A stretch of DNA of 64,000 nucleotides from Brevibacillus porteri (lineage in GTDB: Bacteria > Bacillota > Bacilli > Brevibacillales > Brevibacillaceae): NCBI RefSeq assembly GCF_003013475.1, contig NZ_PXZO01000045.1, positions 46,237 to 110,236 on the forward strand, written 5' to 3'. The notes below the pieces were generated by a model, which saw only the letters and a list, made by a program, of their open reading frames with translations, was not told where the DNA came from and made no database searches. Shown here piece by piece: positions 18,982 to 27,630 of the stretch. The first letter of the stretch is position 1, and each line of letters opens with the position of its first letter. The position numbers were made by a program, and so were the translations under genes.

Positions 18982-20130
18982 ATGCTGGAATTTGATATGG
19001 ACTTGGAATCTTTTGCACGAATTAAAGTCATTGGTTGCGGGGGCGGAGGTAGCAACGCAGTAAACCGCATGATCGCAGGTGGAGTAAAGGGTGTAGAATT
19101 CATCACCTTGAACACCGACGCGCAAGCACTTCAGCTCTCTAGTGCAGATATCAAGCTGCAAATCGGGGAAAAGCTGACACGTGGACTTGGAGCAGGTGCA
19201 AATCCTGAGATCGGTAAAAAAGCAGCGGAAGAAAGCCGTGATTTGATTGAAAACGCTCTGCGTGGAGCTGACATGGTATTCGTAACTGCCGGTATGGGTG
19301 GTGGTACGGGTACAGGTGCAGCACCTGTTGTTGCAGAGATCGCTAAGGAAATGGGTGCTCTTACCGTTGGTGTAGTAACCCGTCCGTTCTCCTTCGAGGG
19401 TCGCAGACGCTCCCAGCACGGTGAGATCGGTATTGCTGCTCTGAAAGAAAAAGTAGACACACTGATCGTGATTCCTAATGACCGACTTTTGGAAATCGTT
19501 GACAAAAATACACCAATGCTCGAAGCGTTCCGCGAAGTTGACAACGTACTGCGACAAGGGGTTCAAGGTATTTCCGACCTGATTGCGGTACCTGGACTGA
19601 TCAACTTGGACTTCGCTGACGTGAAGACGATCATGACTGAGCGTGGTTCTGCTCTCATGGGTATCGGTGTAAGTAGCGGCGAAAATCGTGCGGCTGAAGC
19701 AGCTCGTCGCGCTATTTCCAGCCCACTGCTCGAAACTGCGATTGATGGTGCACGCGGTGTTCTCATGAACATCACAGGTGGTACGAACCTGAGCTTGTAC
19801 GAAGTAAACGAAGCAGCTGATATCGTATCTTCTGCATCGGACCCAGATGTTAACATGATTTTCGGTGCGGTAATTAACGAGGATTTGAAAAATGAATTGG
19901 TAGTGACCGTAATTGCAACAGGCTTCGAGCATAGTCAACGCGCGGCGGAAGCTCCACGTCGTCAACAACAGCCGATCAACACGCCTGGTAATCGTCCGAC
20001 ACCAGTTTCCAATACGAATAACAGCCGTGCGAAGGAAGAAGAGGAAGACAAGTCCTTCTTCTCCATGGGCAACCTGGATAATCTGGATATTCCAGCATTC
20101 CTGCGCAATCGCCGCCGCAACAAAAACTAA
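18982..20130 (+). CDS. ftsZ: Cell division GTPase FtsZ
   Basis: FtsZ is the tubulin-like GTPase that forms the cytokinetic ring. Visible motifs are [14 protein letters not shown], the tubulin signature [14 protein letters not shown] and the T7 region [11 protein letters not shown]. After a variable linker, the C-terminal partner-binding peptide [10 protein letters not shown] is followed by a basic tail. The frame is open from 18964, but GGGGAGGA lies eight bases before ATG 18982, giving 382 residues. The leader before it can form a hairpin (ACAATG...CATTGT). A terminator follows. Confidence 0.98.
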   Translation: MLEFDMDLESFARIKVIGCGGGGSNAVNRMIAGGVKGVEFITLNTDAQALQLSSADIKLQIGEKLTRGLGAGANPEIGKKAAEESRDLIENALRGADMVFVTAGMGGGTGTGAAPVVAEIAKEMGALTVGVVTRPFSFEGRRRSQHGEIGIAALKEKVDTLIVIPNDRLLEIVDKNTPMLEAFREVDNVLRQGVQGISDLIAVPGLINLDFADVKTIMTERGSALMGIGVSSGENRAAEAARRAISSPLLETAIDGARGVLMNITGGTNLSLYEVNEAADIVSSASDPDVNMIFGAVINEDLKNELVVTVIATGFEHSQRAAEAPRRQQQPINTPGNRPTPVSNTNNSRAKEEEEDKSFFSMGNLDNLDIPAFLRNRRRNKN

Positions 20131-20148
20131 AGCGATAAACGACTGTCA

Positions 20149-20187
20149 AAAGCCTTGTTCCCGTCAGTGGGGACAAGGCTTTTTTTC
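20149..20187 (+). terminator. Terminator after ftsZ
   Basis: AAAGCCTTGT near 20149-20158 pairs with ACAAGGCTTT at 20173-20182 (plus TCCC with GGGG inside), followed by a run of T. It closes the dcw transcript before the sporulation genes. Confidence 0.85.
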
Positions 20188-20241
20188 GTTGATTGGATGA
20201 AAAAATGTTAGACAAAAAAACCAAAAAAACACCGTCAAGAA

Positions 20242-20274
20242 TTGACAGACTTTACATACACATTGATATATACT
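20242..20274 (+). promoter_or_regulatory. spoIIG-type promoter with long spacer
   Basis: TTGACA (20242-20247) and TATACT (20269-20274) are separated by 21 bases, far from the usual 17. The B. subtilis spoIIG promoter is known for a near-consensus -35 and -10 set about 22 bases apart, which makes sigma-A polymerase dependent on Spo0A~P. The -35 lies in an inverted repeat GTCAA-GAA-TTGAC (20235-20247). I could not find clear TGTCGAA-type 0A boxes, so Spo0A control is inferred. Confidence 0.55.
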
Positions 20275-20366
20275 GCTTTTACTGATAGAAGTCGTCCTAC
20301 TATTTACCATTTTTGCTAGGACACATGCTTGCTGCCAAGTCGGTCAAAAGATGAGGAGGAAAGCAA

Positions 20367-21320
20367 GTGGTTGTGTATCTTGATATCATTCTACTCCTGA
20401 ATGTGGCTATTGATACCTTGTTACTCTGGTTTACTGCTTATTTTCGCAAAGAGCGCATGGTGTGGTGGAGAATGATACTTGCGTCCCTGTTTGGCTCCGC
20501 GTATCTGATCTTTTTCTTTTTTCCTGTATTTTCTCCGATGTATCAATGGTGGGTCAAACTGCTCTTTTCTGTCATCATGCTGTGGATTGCTTTTGGGAAC
20601 AGGAGGTTGTTGTCCTTTGCGCAAAACTTAATCATTTTTTACTTTGTCGCATTTGTGTTCGGAGGGGGAGTGCTTGGGCTACAGTATTTTTTGGCACCGC
20701 AGAGTGAAATTGTAAATGGACTGGTTGTCACGCATAATGATGGGTTTGGCGTAGGTTTCAAGCCAACCTTGGGGATTGTTCTGATCGGTTTTATCCTGAT
20801 ATTTTTTCTCGGGAAAAAGAGCTACCGCGCGATTCAGGAGCCGCGAAGAATCGAAACCTTTCTTGTCGATGTCGTCGTTACGGTGGCAGGGGAAAAAGTC
20901 ATTTGCCGTGGACTTGTGGATACTGGAAACCAGCTCCACGAGCCAATTACACGCATACCCGTCATGATTATGGAGAATCGCATGTTCGCACATTTGCTTC
21001 CGCCGTCGCTTCTCCGACAAGCCGATGAAAACGGTGGAGTGTGGGAGAAGCTGGACGGATCTTGGGACCATCTGCCGCTGGAATGGCAGTCTCGGGTACG
21101 CTTGATCCCGTATCGCAGCGTGTCAAGAGGTATGGATTTTTTACTCGCAATCAAACCAGACCATGTCATGGTTGTGCAAGACGGGATTCGTTTTGAAACA
21201 GAACGGGTGTTAATCGGGCTTAACCCGATCCCATTGGCCGCTGACGGCAAGTATCAGGCCATCGTGCACCCAGCCATGATGGAAACCTATGAAGCGGATG
21301 TTCAAAAAGTCGTCTATTGA
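20367..21320 (+). CDS. spoIIGA: Sporulation sigma-E factor processing peptidase SpoIIGA
   Basis: SpoIIGA is a membrane-embedded aspartic protease in the mother cell that activates pro-sigma-E after a signal from the forespore (SpoIIR). The N-terminal half has about five membrane spans, and the C-terminal soluble half has the protease signature GLVDTGNQL (catalytic Asp185 by position). Start GTG 20367 has GGAGGAAA upstream. The 317-residue length fits, and its substrate gene sigE starts 42 bases downstream. Confidence 0.96.
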   Translation: MVVYLDIILLLNVAIDTLLLWFTAYFRKERMVWWRMILASLFGSAYLIFFFFPVFSPMYQWWVKLLFSVIMLWIAFGNRRLLSFAQNLIIFYFVAFVFGGGVLGLQYFLAPQSEIVNGLVVTHNDGFGVGFKPTLGIVLIGFILIFFLGKKSYRAIQEPRRIETFLVDVVVTVAGEKVICRGLVDTGNQLHEPITRIPVMIMENRMFAHLLPPSLLRQADENGGVWEKLDGSWDHLPLEWQSRVRLIPYRSVSRGMDFLLAIKPDHVMVVQDGIRFETERVLIGLNPIPLAADGKYQAIVHPAMMETYEADVQKVVY

Positions 21321-21362
21321 TCACGAAGAAACAACCTTTATTCTCAAACAGGAGGGCTAATC

Positions 21363-22085
21363 ATGTATGTAAAACTTCGCCTACAACTCCAATTGACCTG
21401 GTACCGAATCTTGCTCTGGCTTGGTGTACGCGCCGAAGAAGTCTATTATATTGGCGGGAGTGAAGCATTGCCTCCACCGTTGACCAGAGAAGAAGAGGAG
21501 CTGCTGCTCGGACGACTGCCGTCTGGTGATCCGGCTGTTCGCGGTATGCTCATTGAACGCAATCTTCGTCTGGTCGTATACATCGCCCGCAAGTTTGAGA
21601 ATACGGGAATTAATATTGAGGACTTGGTCAGCATTGGCACTATTGGCTTGATCAAGGCTGTGAACACCTTTGATCCAGACAAGAACATCAAGCTGGCAAC
21701 GTATGCTTCTCGTTGTATCGAAAATGAAATCCTCATGTATCTTCGCCGCAATAATAAAATTCGTTCAGAGGTATCTTTTGATGAACCGCTTAACATTGAT
21801 TGGGATGGCAATGAGCTGTTGCTCTCAGATGTTTTGGGTACGGAGAATGACACGATTTATAAAAACATCGAGGACCAAGTGGATCGAAAGCTTCTGAAAA
21901 AAGCACTGGATAAGCTGTCTGACCGCGAGAGAATTATCATGGAGCTGCGCTTCGGCTTAGCGGGAGAAGAGGAAAAGACACAAAAGGATGTAGCGGATTT
22001 GTTAGGAATCTCACAGTCGTATATTTCGCGTTTGGAAAAGCGAATTATAAAACGGTTGCGAAAAGAATTCAACAAGATGGTCTAA
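21363..22085 (+). CDS. sigE: RNA polymerase sigma-E factor precursor
   Basis: This is the early mother-cell sigma factor of sporulation. The first 28 or so residues form an amphipathic, membrane-binding pro-sequence, and cleavage is expected between the two tyrosines of [16 protein letters not shown]. Sigma region 2 ([45 protein letters not shown]) and region 4 with its helix-turn-helix ([20 protein letters not shown]) are intact. The 240-residue protein is very close in sequence to B. subtilis SigE. AGGAGG precedes ATG 21363. Confidence 0.98.
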   Translation: MYVKLRLQLQLTWYRILLWLGVRAEEVYYIGGSEALPPPLTREEEELLLGRLPSGDPAVRGMLIERNLRLVVYIARKFENTGINIEDLVSIGTIGLIKAVNTFDPDKNIKLATYASRCIENEILMYLRRNNKIRSEVSFDEPLNIDWDGNELLLSDVLGTENDTIYKNIEDQVDRKLLKKALDKLSDRERIIMELRFGLAGEEEKTQKDVADLLGISQSYISRLEKRIIKRLRKEFNKMV

Positions 22086-22234
22086 CGCATATTTTCCCAG
22101 CTTGGGGGGATACTGTTCCTAAACCGAAACAGATGGTGGTTTTTGCCACCTTCTTGGTCGGCTACGCGTCAGTTACGCGGCCTTTCAAGACAACCGGGTT
22201 AGGGACTTTTTTCTTGCTTCGAGGAGGGAAAGAC

Positions 22235-23014
22235 GTGACGCGCAATAAGGTAGAGATATGCGGGGTAGATACCTCCAAGCTTCCGGTGTTGACAAACAAA
22301 GAGATGCGGGAATTGTTTGAGCGCCTGCAAAGTGGGGAGCTGGCTGCCCGCGAGAAGCTGGTCAACGGCAACTTGCGACTGGTGCTTAGCGTAATTCAAC
22401 GGTTCAACAATCGCGGAGAATTCGTGGATGACTTGTTTCAAGTGGGCTGCATCGGATTGATGAAAGCGATCGACAACTTTGATCTCGGACAAAATGTGAA
22501 GTTTTCCACGTATGCCGTACCGATGATCATTGGAGAAATTCGACGCTATTTACGGGACAACAATCCGATTCGCGTTTCCCGTTCTTTGCGAGACATCGCG
22601 TACAAGGCCTTGCAGGTGCGTGACAATCTGACCAACAAACATTCGCGAGAGCCTACCATTATCGAGATTTCTCAGGAATTGAACGTGGCCAAAGAAGACG
22701 TCGTGTTTGCACTCGATGCGATCCAAGATCCGGTTTCTTTGTTTGAACCGATTTATCAGGATGGCGGCGATCCGATTTACGTCATGGATCAGATTAGTGA
22801 CGAGAAGAACAAAGATGTCACGTGGGTCGAAGAAATTGCGCTTCGTGAGGGAATGCAGCGGCTAGGTGACCGAGAAAAAATGATATTATCCATGCGCTTT
22901 TACGAAGGAAAAACGCAAATGGAAGTAGCAGAGGAAATCGGTATCTCACAGGCACAGGTCTCTCGATTAGAAAAAGCGGCAATTGCCCATATGCAAAAGC
23001 ACGTTCAATCGTAA
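22235..23014 (+). CDS. sigG: RNA polymerase sigma-G factor
   Basis: This is the late forespore sigma factor. The product begins MTRNKVEICGVDTSKLPVL, the well-known SigG start. It has region 2 (GNLRLVLSVIQRF, LFQVGCIGLMKAIDNF, FSTYAVPMIIGEIRRYLRD), region 3 and region 4 (MEVAEEIGISQAQVSRLEK). The frame is open from 22133, but GAGGAGG lies before GTG 22235, giving 259 residues. The 149 bases after sigE hold two small hairpins and no obvious sigma-F consensus, so read-through from sigE and a separate promoter are both possible. Confidence 0.97.
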   Translation: MTRNKVEICGVDTSKLPVLTNKEMRELFERLQSGELAAREKLVNGNLRLVLSVIQRFNNRGEFVDDLFQVGCIGLMKAIDNFDLGQNVKFSTYAVPMIIGEIRRYLRDNNPIRVSRSLRDIAYKALQVRDNLTNKHSREPTIIEISQELNVAKEDVVFALDAIQDPVSLFEPIYQDGGDPIYVMDQISDEKNKDVTWVEEIALREGMQRLGDREKMILSMRFYEGKTQMEVAEEIGISQAQVSRLEKAAIAHMQKHVQS

Positions 23015-23032
23015 GGAAAAACCAAATAGGCG

Positions 23033-23063
23033 ACCCGGCGGTCTTGTACCGTTCGGGTTTTTT
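23033..23063 (+). terminator. Terminator after sigG
   Basis: ACCCGGCGGT (23033-23042) pairs with ACCGTTCGGGT (23048-23058) with a small bulge, followed by a run of T to 23063. Confidence 0.8.
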
Positions 23064-23117
23064 GTACGAGTGGAAAAGTTAGTTTTCAATCCCCTTACTT
23101 TTTGGCAAAGAAGCGGA

Positions 23118-23143
23118 CATATTCCTCGGTGGACTCATATACT
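23118..23143 (+). promoter_or_regulatory. Possible sigma-E promoter before ylmC
   Basis: CATATT (23118-23123) and CATATACT (23136-23143) resemble the sigma-E -35 (ATATT-containing) and -10 (CATACANT) elements, with a 12-base gap between them. It is 32 bases upstream of the ylmC start. The gap is slightly short and one -10 base deviates. Confidence 0.4.
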
Positions 23144-23174
23144 GAAAGTAACGGAGAAAAGAAGGTGAGGAAGA

Positions 23175-23453
23175 ATGGTAAAAATCTCTGACTTCCAGAC
23201 CAAAGAAGTGGTAAATATTCTCGATGGGAAACGGCTTGGGCAAATTTCAGATTTGGAGATCGATCTGCGTCACGGTCGTGTAGAGGCTATCGTCGTACCG
23301 GGACCAGGCAAGTTTCTCGGCTTCTTTTCTGCCGGGAACGATTATGTCATACCCTGGCGCAATATTGTGAAGATCGGGAAAGATGTGGTGCTTGTTCGGA
23401 TGGAAGAAGCACTTAAAGTTGAAGTGAAAACTTCAGGTGGAGAAGAATACTAA
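23175..23453 (+). CDS. ylmC: YlmC/YmxH family PRC-barrel sporulation protein
   Basis: This 92-residue protein has a single PRC-barrel fold (KEVVNILDGKRLGQISDLEID, then GRVEAIVVPG), as in the YlmC/YmxH family found next to sigG in many spore formers. Its molecular role is unknown. ATG 23175 follows GGTGAGGA. It is flanked by terminators on both sides, so it is probably transcribed alone, perhaps by sigma-E. Confidence 0.85.
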   Translation: MVKISDFQTKEVVNILDGKRLGQISDLEIDLRHGRVEAIVVPGPGKFLGFFSAGNDYVIPWRNIVKIGKDVVLVRMEEALKVEVKTSGGEEY

Positions 23454-23464
23454 TGCGTAAAGGG

Positions 23465-23495
23465 AGAAAGGCACGGATAGCCTTTCTTTTCTTTT
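23465..23495 (+). terminator. Terminator after ylmC
   Basis: AGAAAGGC (23465-23472) pairs with GCCTTTCT (23480-23487), followed by TTTCTTTT. Confidence 0.75.
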
Positions 23496-23534
23496 CGGCT
23501 ATGGTATGATTAGCCATATGAGGAAGGTGACAAC

Positions 23535-24365
23535 ATGAGAGAACCATTTGTCAGGGTAGAGGATAAGTCAATCTTATCGGTAACAGAGTGGGAGCAACAA
23601 TTTCCTGGCTTAGTGGCGGGGTTTACTATTCGCTCAGGCGGGGAAAGTGAACAACCGTACGGGTCTTTTAATATGGGGTTGCATGTGGGTGATGAATCTG
23701 CGAACGTAGTAGCCAATAGACGCAAGCTAGCAGAACAAGTCGGGATGTCTTTTACAGCGTGGACATGCGCCGACCAAGTGCACGGGAATCGGATATGCCA
23801 GGTCACATCAGGCGGTGCGGGAAAAGAAAGTCTGGAGGACGTCATATCTGCAACGGATGGATTGTTTACCCTTGAAAAAGGAGTCATGCTGACCTCGTTT
23901 TATGCAGATTGCGTTCCTCTCTATTTTCTAGATCCCCAATCGGGAGCAATCGGACTTGCGCACGCAGGCTGGAAGGGGACAGTGGGCCGTATTGCCGAGG
24001 AAATGGTGAAGGCAATGACGAAGCACTATCAAGCAAAGCCAGAGGGTATCCGCGTCGCAATTGGCCCATCCATTGGCGGCTGTTGCTATGAAGTTGATGA
24101 GCGAATCATGACGCAAGTACGCACTTGTGCAGCCGATTGGGAAAAAGCAGTAATCTCCTCGACAGGAGAGCGGTATATGCTGGACCTTCGTCAGCTGAAC
24201 ACAGAGATATTACTCGAAGCAGGAATTTCTTCAGGGAATATTTTATCCACGGATTGGTGTACAAGCTGCAGAACAGACTTGTTTTTCTCTCATCGCAAGG
24301 AAGCTGGGATACAAGGAACTACCGGACGCATGGCTTCCTATATCGGCTGGAAGGAAAACCTGTAG
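23535..24365 (+). CDS. pgeF: Purine nucleoside phosphorylase / peptidoglycan editing factor PgeF (YlmD)
   Basis: This is a laccase-domain protein of the YfiH/YlmD family. Members act as purine nucleoside phosphorylase or adenosine deaminase, and in E. coli the homologue corrects misincorporated L-Ser in stem peptides. The zinc-site segments FYADCVPLYFLDP and LAHAGWKGTVGR and the preceding DQVHGN (His) are present. The length is 276 residues; ATG 23535 follows AGGAAGGTGA. It starts the ylmD-ylmE-sepF-ylmG-ylmH-divIVA run. Confidence 0.9.
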   Translation: MREPFVRVEDKSILSVTEWEQQFPGLVAGFTIRSGGESEQPYGSFNMGLHVGDESANVVANRRKLAEQVGMSFTAWTCADQVHGNRICQVTSGGAGKESLEDVISATDGLFTLEKGVMLTSFYADCVPLYFLDPQSGAIGLAHAGWKGTVGRIAEEMVKAMTKHYQAKPEGIRVAIGPSIGGCCYEVDERIMTQVRTCAADWEKAVISSTGERYMLDLRQLNTEILLEAGISSGNILSTDWCTSCRTDLFFSHRKEAGIQGTTGRMASYIGWKENL

Positions 24366-24385
24366 AAGAAAGGGAAGGGTTCGTT

Positions 24386-25084
24386 ATGACCAAGGAACAA
24401 GAACTGTTAAAAGAACGACTGCAATCCATTGAAGCAAGAATTCAGGCTGCTTGCGATCGGGCGAACCGCAAACGTGAGGAAGTAAAAATTATTGCTGTGA
24501 CCAAGTATGTCGACGCAGATGCCGTTGGGGACTTGCTCGCTGTAGGCGTAGAGAATATCGGGGAAAATCGCGTGCAGGATGCCTTGCCCAAGCACCAGCT
24601 ACACGGCGATAAAGGGATCTGGCATTTTATTGGGCACCTCCAGACAAACAAGGCAAAAGAAGTCGTAGGACGATTCCCGTACATCCATTCTCTGGATCGG
24701 CTTTCTTTGGCACAAGAGCTGAATCGACGCGGTGAAGCGTTGGATCATGTCGTAAAATGCTTTTTGCAGATCAATATATCCGGCGAAGAGACAAAATTTG
24801 GGCTTAGTCCCAATGACGTATTGGCTTTTTTGCGCGAAACCAGTAATATGAAACATATAAGTATCGTCGGATTAATGACGATGGCGCCTGTTGTCGAAAC
24901 CCAAGAGGAAGCCAGACAGGTGTTCCGTGGCCTGTATGAGTGGAAGCAACGGATTAACGAAATGGCATTCCCGCACGCACAGGTGGAAGAGCTGTCTATG
25001 GGCATGTCTAGTGATTTTGAAGTGGCCATTGAAGAAGGAGCTACATATATTCGGTTGGGGTCGGTATTGGTCAAGCCGGAGTAA
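24386..25084 (+). CDS. ylmE: YggS-family pyridoxal phosphate homeostasis protein
   Basis: This single-domain fold-III PLP-binding protein has no known catalysis and helps balance PLP and amino-acid pools. The PLP lysine motif is KIIAVTKYVDAD, followed by IGENRVQDALPKH, WHFIGHLQTNKAK, GLMTMAP and LSMGMSSDFEVAIEEG, all typical. The frame is open far upstream (24125) inside pgeF; ATG 24386 with GGGAAGGG upstream gives the normal 232 residues. Confidence 0.93.
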   Translation: MTKEQELLKERLQSIEARIQAACDRANRKREEVKIIAVTKYVDADAVGDLLAVGVENIGENRVQDALPKHQLHGDKGIWHFIGHLQTNKAKEVVGRFPYIHSLDRLSLAQELNRRGEALDHVVKCFLQINISGEETKFGLSPNDVLAFLRETSNMKHISIVGLMTMAPVVETQEEARQVFRGLYEWKQRINEMAFPHAQVEELSMGMSSDFEVAIEEGATYIRLGSVLVKPE

Positions 25085-25126
25085 AGGAAAACAGACCAAA
25101 CCACGGAGTAAGAGAGGAGGAAGAGT

Positions 25127-25552
25127 ATGGGTGTTATGAATAAATTGATGGGGTTTCTGGGGTTAGAAAACGAGGAATACATCGAAGAGACAACAACGGT
25201 GGAAGAGGAAAGAGAAGAGCAAGAATCCTCGCACAAACGCCAGCCGACGGGTCGAGCTAATAACGTGGTACCGTTTCAAGCACGGGAAAAGGAGGGAATC
25301 CGTTTGATTCTCTGTGAACCCCGTCATTACAGTGACGCACAGGATATCGCAGACAACCTGCGTCATCGTAGACCCGTTGTGGTCAACCTCCATCGCGTGG
25401 AAAAAGACCAAGCCAAGAGAATTATCGACTTTTTGAGCGGGACGGTCTACGCATTAAACGGCGATATCCAAAAGGTCGGAGACACGATCTTCGTGTGCAC
25501 GCCTGACCATGTAGATATTCAGGGTACGATTTCCAGTGTGTTGGAAGAGTAG
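25127..25552 (+). CDS. sepF: Cell division protein SepF
   Basis: SepF binds FtsZ and membranes and bundles FtsZ filaments, overlapping in function with FtsA. An N-terminal amphipathic membrane-targeting helix ([13 protein letters not shown]) and an acidic linker precede the conserved SepF core ([21 protein letters not shown], then [21 protein letters not shown]). The length is 141 residues. GAGGAGGAAGAG precedes ATG 25127. Confidence 0.95.
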   Translation: MGVMNKLMGFLGLENEEYIEETTTVEEEREEQESSHKRQPTGRANNVVPFQAREKEGIRLILCEPRHYSDAQDIADNLRHRRPVVVNLHRVEKDQAKRIIDFLSGTVYALNGDIQKVGDTIFVCTPDHVDIQGTISSVLEE

Positions 25553-25583
25553 CCAATTAAGACGAATATAAAAGGGTGAGCTA

Positions 25584-25847
25584 ATGAAAGTTGTCGTGGA
25601 TATTTTAGATTTTGCCTTTACGGTATATCAATACATGATTATTGCTTACATTTTGATGTCATGGGTTCCTCAAATGAGAGGTACAGGCATCGGACAATTA
25701 CTGGAAAGACTGGTTGAGCCTTATTTGGCACCATTTCGCCGGTTTATTCCACCGCTCGGGTTCATCGATATCTCCCCGATTGTCGCATTGATGGCACTGC
25801 ACTTTGCCCAATCTGGCCTATACGCCATTTTGCGACAAATTCTGTAG
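25584..25847 (+). CDS. ylmG: YggT family membrane protein YlmG
   Basis: This 87-residue protein has two membrane spans and the YggT motifs YILMSWVPQMRG, EPYLAPFRRFIPPLG and DISPIVALMAL. The family is linked to division and membrane organisation by gene order and by chloroplast homologues; its precise role is unknown. It lies between sepF and ylmH as in B. subtilis. Confidence 0.9.
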   Translation: MKVVVDILDFAFTVYQYMIIAYILMSWVPQMRGTGIGQLLERLVEPYLAPFRRFIPPLGFIDISPIVALMALHFAQSGLYAILRQIL

Positions 25848-25859
25848 GCGAGTGAAACG

Positions 25860-26633
25860 ATGAGCATATTTGACCATTTTTCAAAAGAAGAACGTCCCTT
25901 TGTTGAACGGGCGCTGGAAATGCTGACGCAAGTAGAGCGGAAGCAGGCCATGCGCCTTACTGATTTTGTAGACCCTAGGCAGTTGATGATTTTTCAGAGT
26001 CTATCTTCACAAGTAAGTGATGTAAAGGTTTCTCCTTATGGAGGCTACGAGGGTGCCGAGCGTGTACGTATCCTCATCCATCCGGAGTACCTCCCAGTCG
26101 AGCCTGAGGATTATCGCCTTACCTTATTGGCAATCAAGGGTGATCAGCGCTTTCATGTGCTGGAGCATCGAGATGTGATGGGGGCGATGCTGGGCGTCGG
26201 GATGAAGCGGGAGAAATTCGGAGATATGCTAACAGATTCAGCTGGCAGCTACGCGATTGTAGCAGAGGAAGTCGCTGATTTTGTCTGTGGGCAGGTGACG
26301 CAAATTCATCGGACATCTGTTCAATTTGAGCGGGTAGCATGGGAGGCGTTTACACCACCAGCACCCAAGTTTGTAGAGAAAACGATCACCGTGCCATCAC
26401 CGCGAATTGACGCGATCATCGGAGAAGTACACAATATGTCTCGCGCAAAAGCACTGGTGCCAATTCGAGCAGGAAAAGTAAAAATCAACTGGAAAGTAAT
26501 CGAAGACCCATCTTATCAACTCGAGATGGGTGATATGGTATCTCTTGCAGGTTCTGGTCGGTTCAAAGTTCTTGAGGTAGCAGGTCCAACACGCAGCGGA
26601 AGACTTCGCATGATTGTCGGACTGGTTACATAA
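25860..26633 (+). CDS. ylmH: S4-domain RNA-binding protein YlmH
   Basis: This 257-residue protein has the YlmH N-terminal domain and a C-terminal S4 RNA-binding domain (about residues 180-250: NMSRAKALVPIRAGKVKINW, then DMVSLAGSGRFKVLEV). B. subtilis YlmH associates with ribosomes and stalled nascent chains; in this cluster it was long listed as a division-linked gene. It begins 13 bases after ylmG. Confidence 0.92.
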   Translation: MSIFDHFSKEERPFVERALEMLTQVERKQAMRLTDFVDPRQLMIFQSLSSQVSDVKVSPYGGYEGAERVRILIHPEYLPVEPEDYRLTLLAIKGDQRFHVLEHRDVMGAMLGVGMKREKFGDMLTDSAGSYAIVAEEVADFVCGQVTQIHRTSVQFERVAWEAFTPPAPKFVEKTITVPSPRIDAIIGEVHNMSRAKALVPIRAGKVKINWKVIEDPSYQLEMGDMVSLAGSGRFKVLEVAGPTRSGRLRMIVGLVT

Positions 26634-26733
26634 GATGGACCAAGGCGCAAAAAATTGTAAAATACGGCAGGAAACACAGCTAATCCTGTCGAAATGATTG
26701 AAGACGAATTATCGGGAAAAGTGGGGGGTTCAT

Positions 26734-27225
26734 GTGCCATTAACGCCGTTGGATATACACAATAAGGAATTCAGCACAGGCTTTCGTGGGTATAACATTG
26801 ACGAAGTGAACGAGTTTCTCGATCAGGTGATCAAAGATTTTGAGCTCTTGATAAAAGAGAAAAAAGAACAGGAAGAGCGCGTAGCCATTTTGAATGAGCG
26901 CGTAGATTACTATAAGAGCTTGGAAGAAAATTTGAGCAAGTCGATTCTGGTCGCGCAGGAGACAGCGGAAGACGTGAAGTCGAATGCCCGCAAGGAAGCG
27001 CAGCTCATCTTAAAGGAATCCGAGAAAAATGCAGACCGAATCGTCAATGAAGCATTGGCGAAGTCGCGCAAAATCGCAATCGAAATCGAAGAATTAAAAA
27101 AACGTGCTTCGGTTTACCGAATGCGCTTTCGGACGCTTTTGGAAGCACAGTTGGAAATGCTGGAGAATGGCGATTGGGATAACATTGAACAGCCACAAGT
27201 CGATTCGCCTGTAACAGTTGAATAA
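26734..27225 (+). CDS. divIVA: Cell pole and septum organiser DivIVA
   Basis: DivIVA is a coiled-coil scaffold that senses negative membrane curvature and recruits Min and sporulation partners. The N-terminal lipid-binding domain is LTPLDIHNKEFSTGFRGYN followed by IDEVNEFLDQV, and long coiled coils occupy the rest. The frame is open from TTG 26698, but GTGGGGGG lies five bases before GTG 26734 and the product then starts MPLTPLDIHNKEF as in other DivIVA proteins, giving 163 residues. Confidence 0.95.
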   Translation: MPLTPLDIHNKEFSTGFRGYNIDEVNEFLDQVIKDFELLIKEKKEQEERVAILNERVDYYKSLEENLSKSILVAQETAEDVKSNARKEAQLILKESEKNADRIVNEALAKSRKIAIEIEELKKRASVYRMRFRTLLEAQLEMLENGDWDNIEQPQVDSPVTVE

Positions 27226-27229
27226 ATCA

Positions 27230-27259
27230 TTGACGTTCGAGCAATGATGGTATTATAAT
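27230..27259 (+). promoter_or_regulatory. Sigma-A promoter of the ileS T-box transcript
   Basis: TTGACG (27230-27235) and TATAAT (27254-27259) are 18 bases apart, directly after the divIVA stop codon. The -10 is a perfect consensus. The expected transcript start is near 27266, at the head of the T-box leader. Confidence 0.8.
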
Positions 27260-27265
27260 GAAAGA

Positions 27266-27611
27266 CAACTTTTTCGAAATAAAGCACTTATAGTAGTTGA
27301 ACAGGCTTATACAAATCATAGACGATGAACGGGAAGAGTACGTGAGCCAGCACTGCCTAGAGAGTCGGGAAAAGGTGAAAACCCGGCCAGTTGCTTTCGC
27401 AGAAAATCACCCGGGAGTTCAATATCCGAAAGCCCAGAAAACCTTGATGGTTAAACAGGTGAGTAAGTGAGCGCGTCATTCCCGTTACGAATGAGTGAAG
27501 TGGAACGAATCCGATGCAGGCTTTTTTGTCGTACGGGTTTGTTCAATCAGGGTGGTACCACGGGAGCTTTCTCTCGTCCCTTTTTGGGGATGAGTGAGAG
27601 CTTTTATTTAT
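27266..27611 (+). promoter_or_regulatory. T-box leader riboswitch (isoleucine)
   Basis: This leader senses uncharged tRNA-Ile and controls ileS. Stem I contains the AGTA bulge motif (27337-27340) and a distal AGAGAG segment. A likely specifier codon ATC lies at 27424-27426 on the 3' side. The T-box sequence AGGGTGGTACCACGGGAGC is at 27549-27567, with its antiterminator partner just upstream. The competing terminator pairs GAGCTTTCTCTCGTCCC (from 27564) with the complementary strand after a TTTTT loop, then TTTTATTT at 27602-27609. The specifier is my reading of the layout and is less certain than the T-box itself. Confidence 0.92.
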
Positions 27612-27630
27612 TTAAGGAGTGAATCAGGCC

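Noticed and set aside
18880..19968. 362-residue minus-strand open frame opposite ftsZ
   Set aside because: It is antisense to ftsZ, rich in Cys, Thr and Phe without any recognisable motif; a shadow frame.
22086..22234. Sigma-F promoter for sigG
   Set aside because: No convincing -35/-10 pair with correct spacing was found; only two small hairpins (around GGTGG/CCACC and CGCGT/ACGCG).
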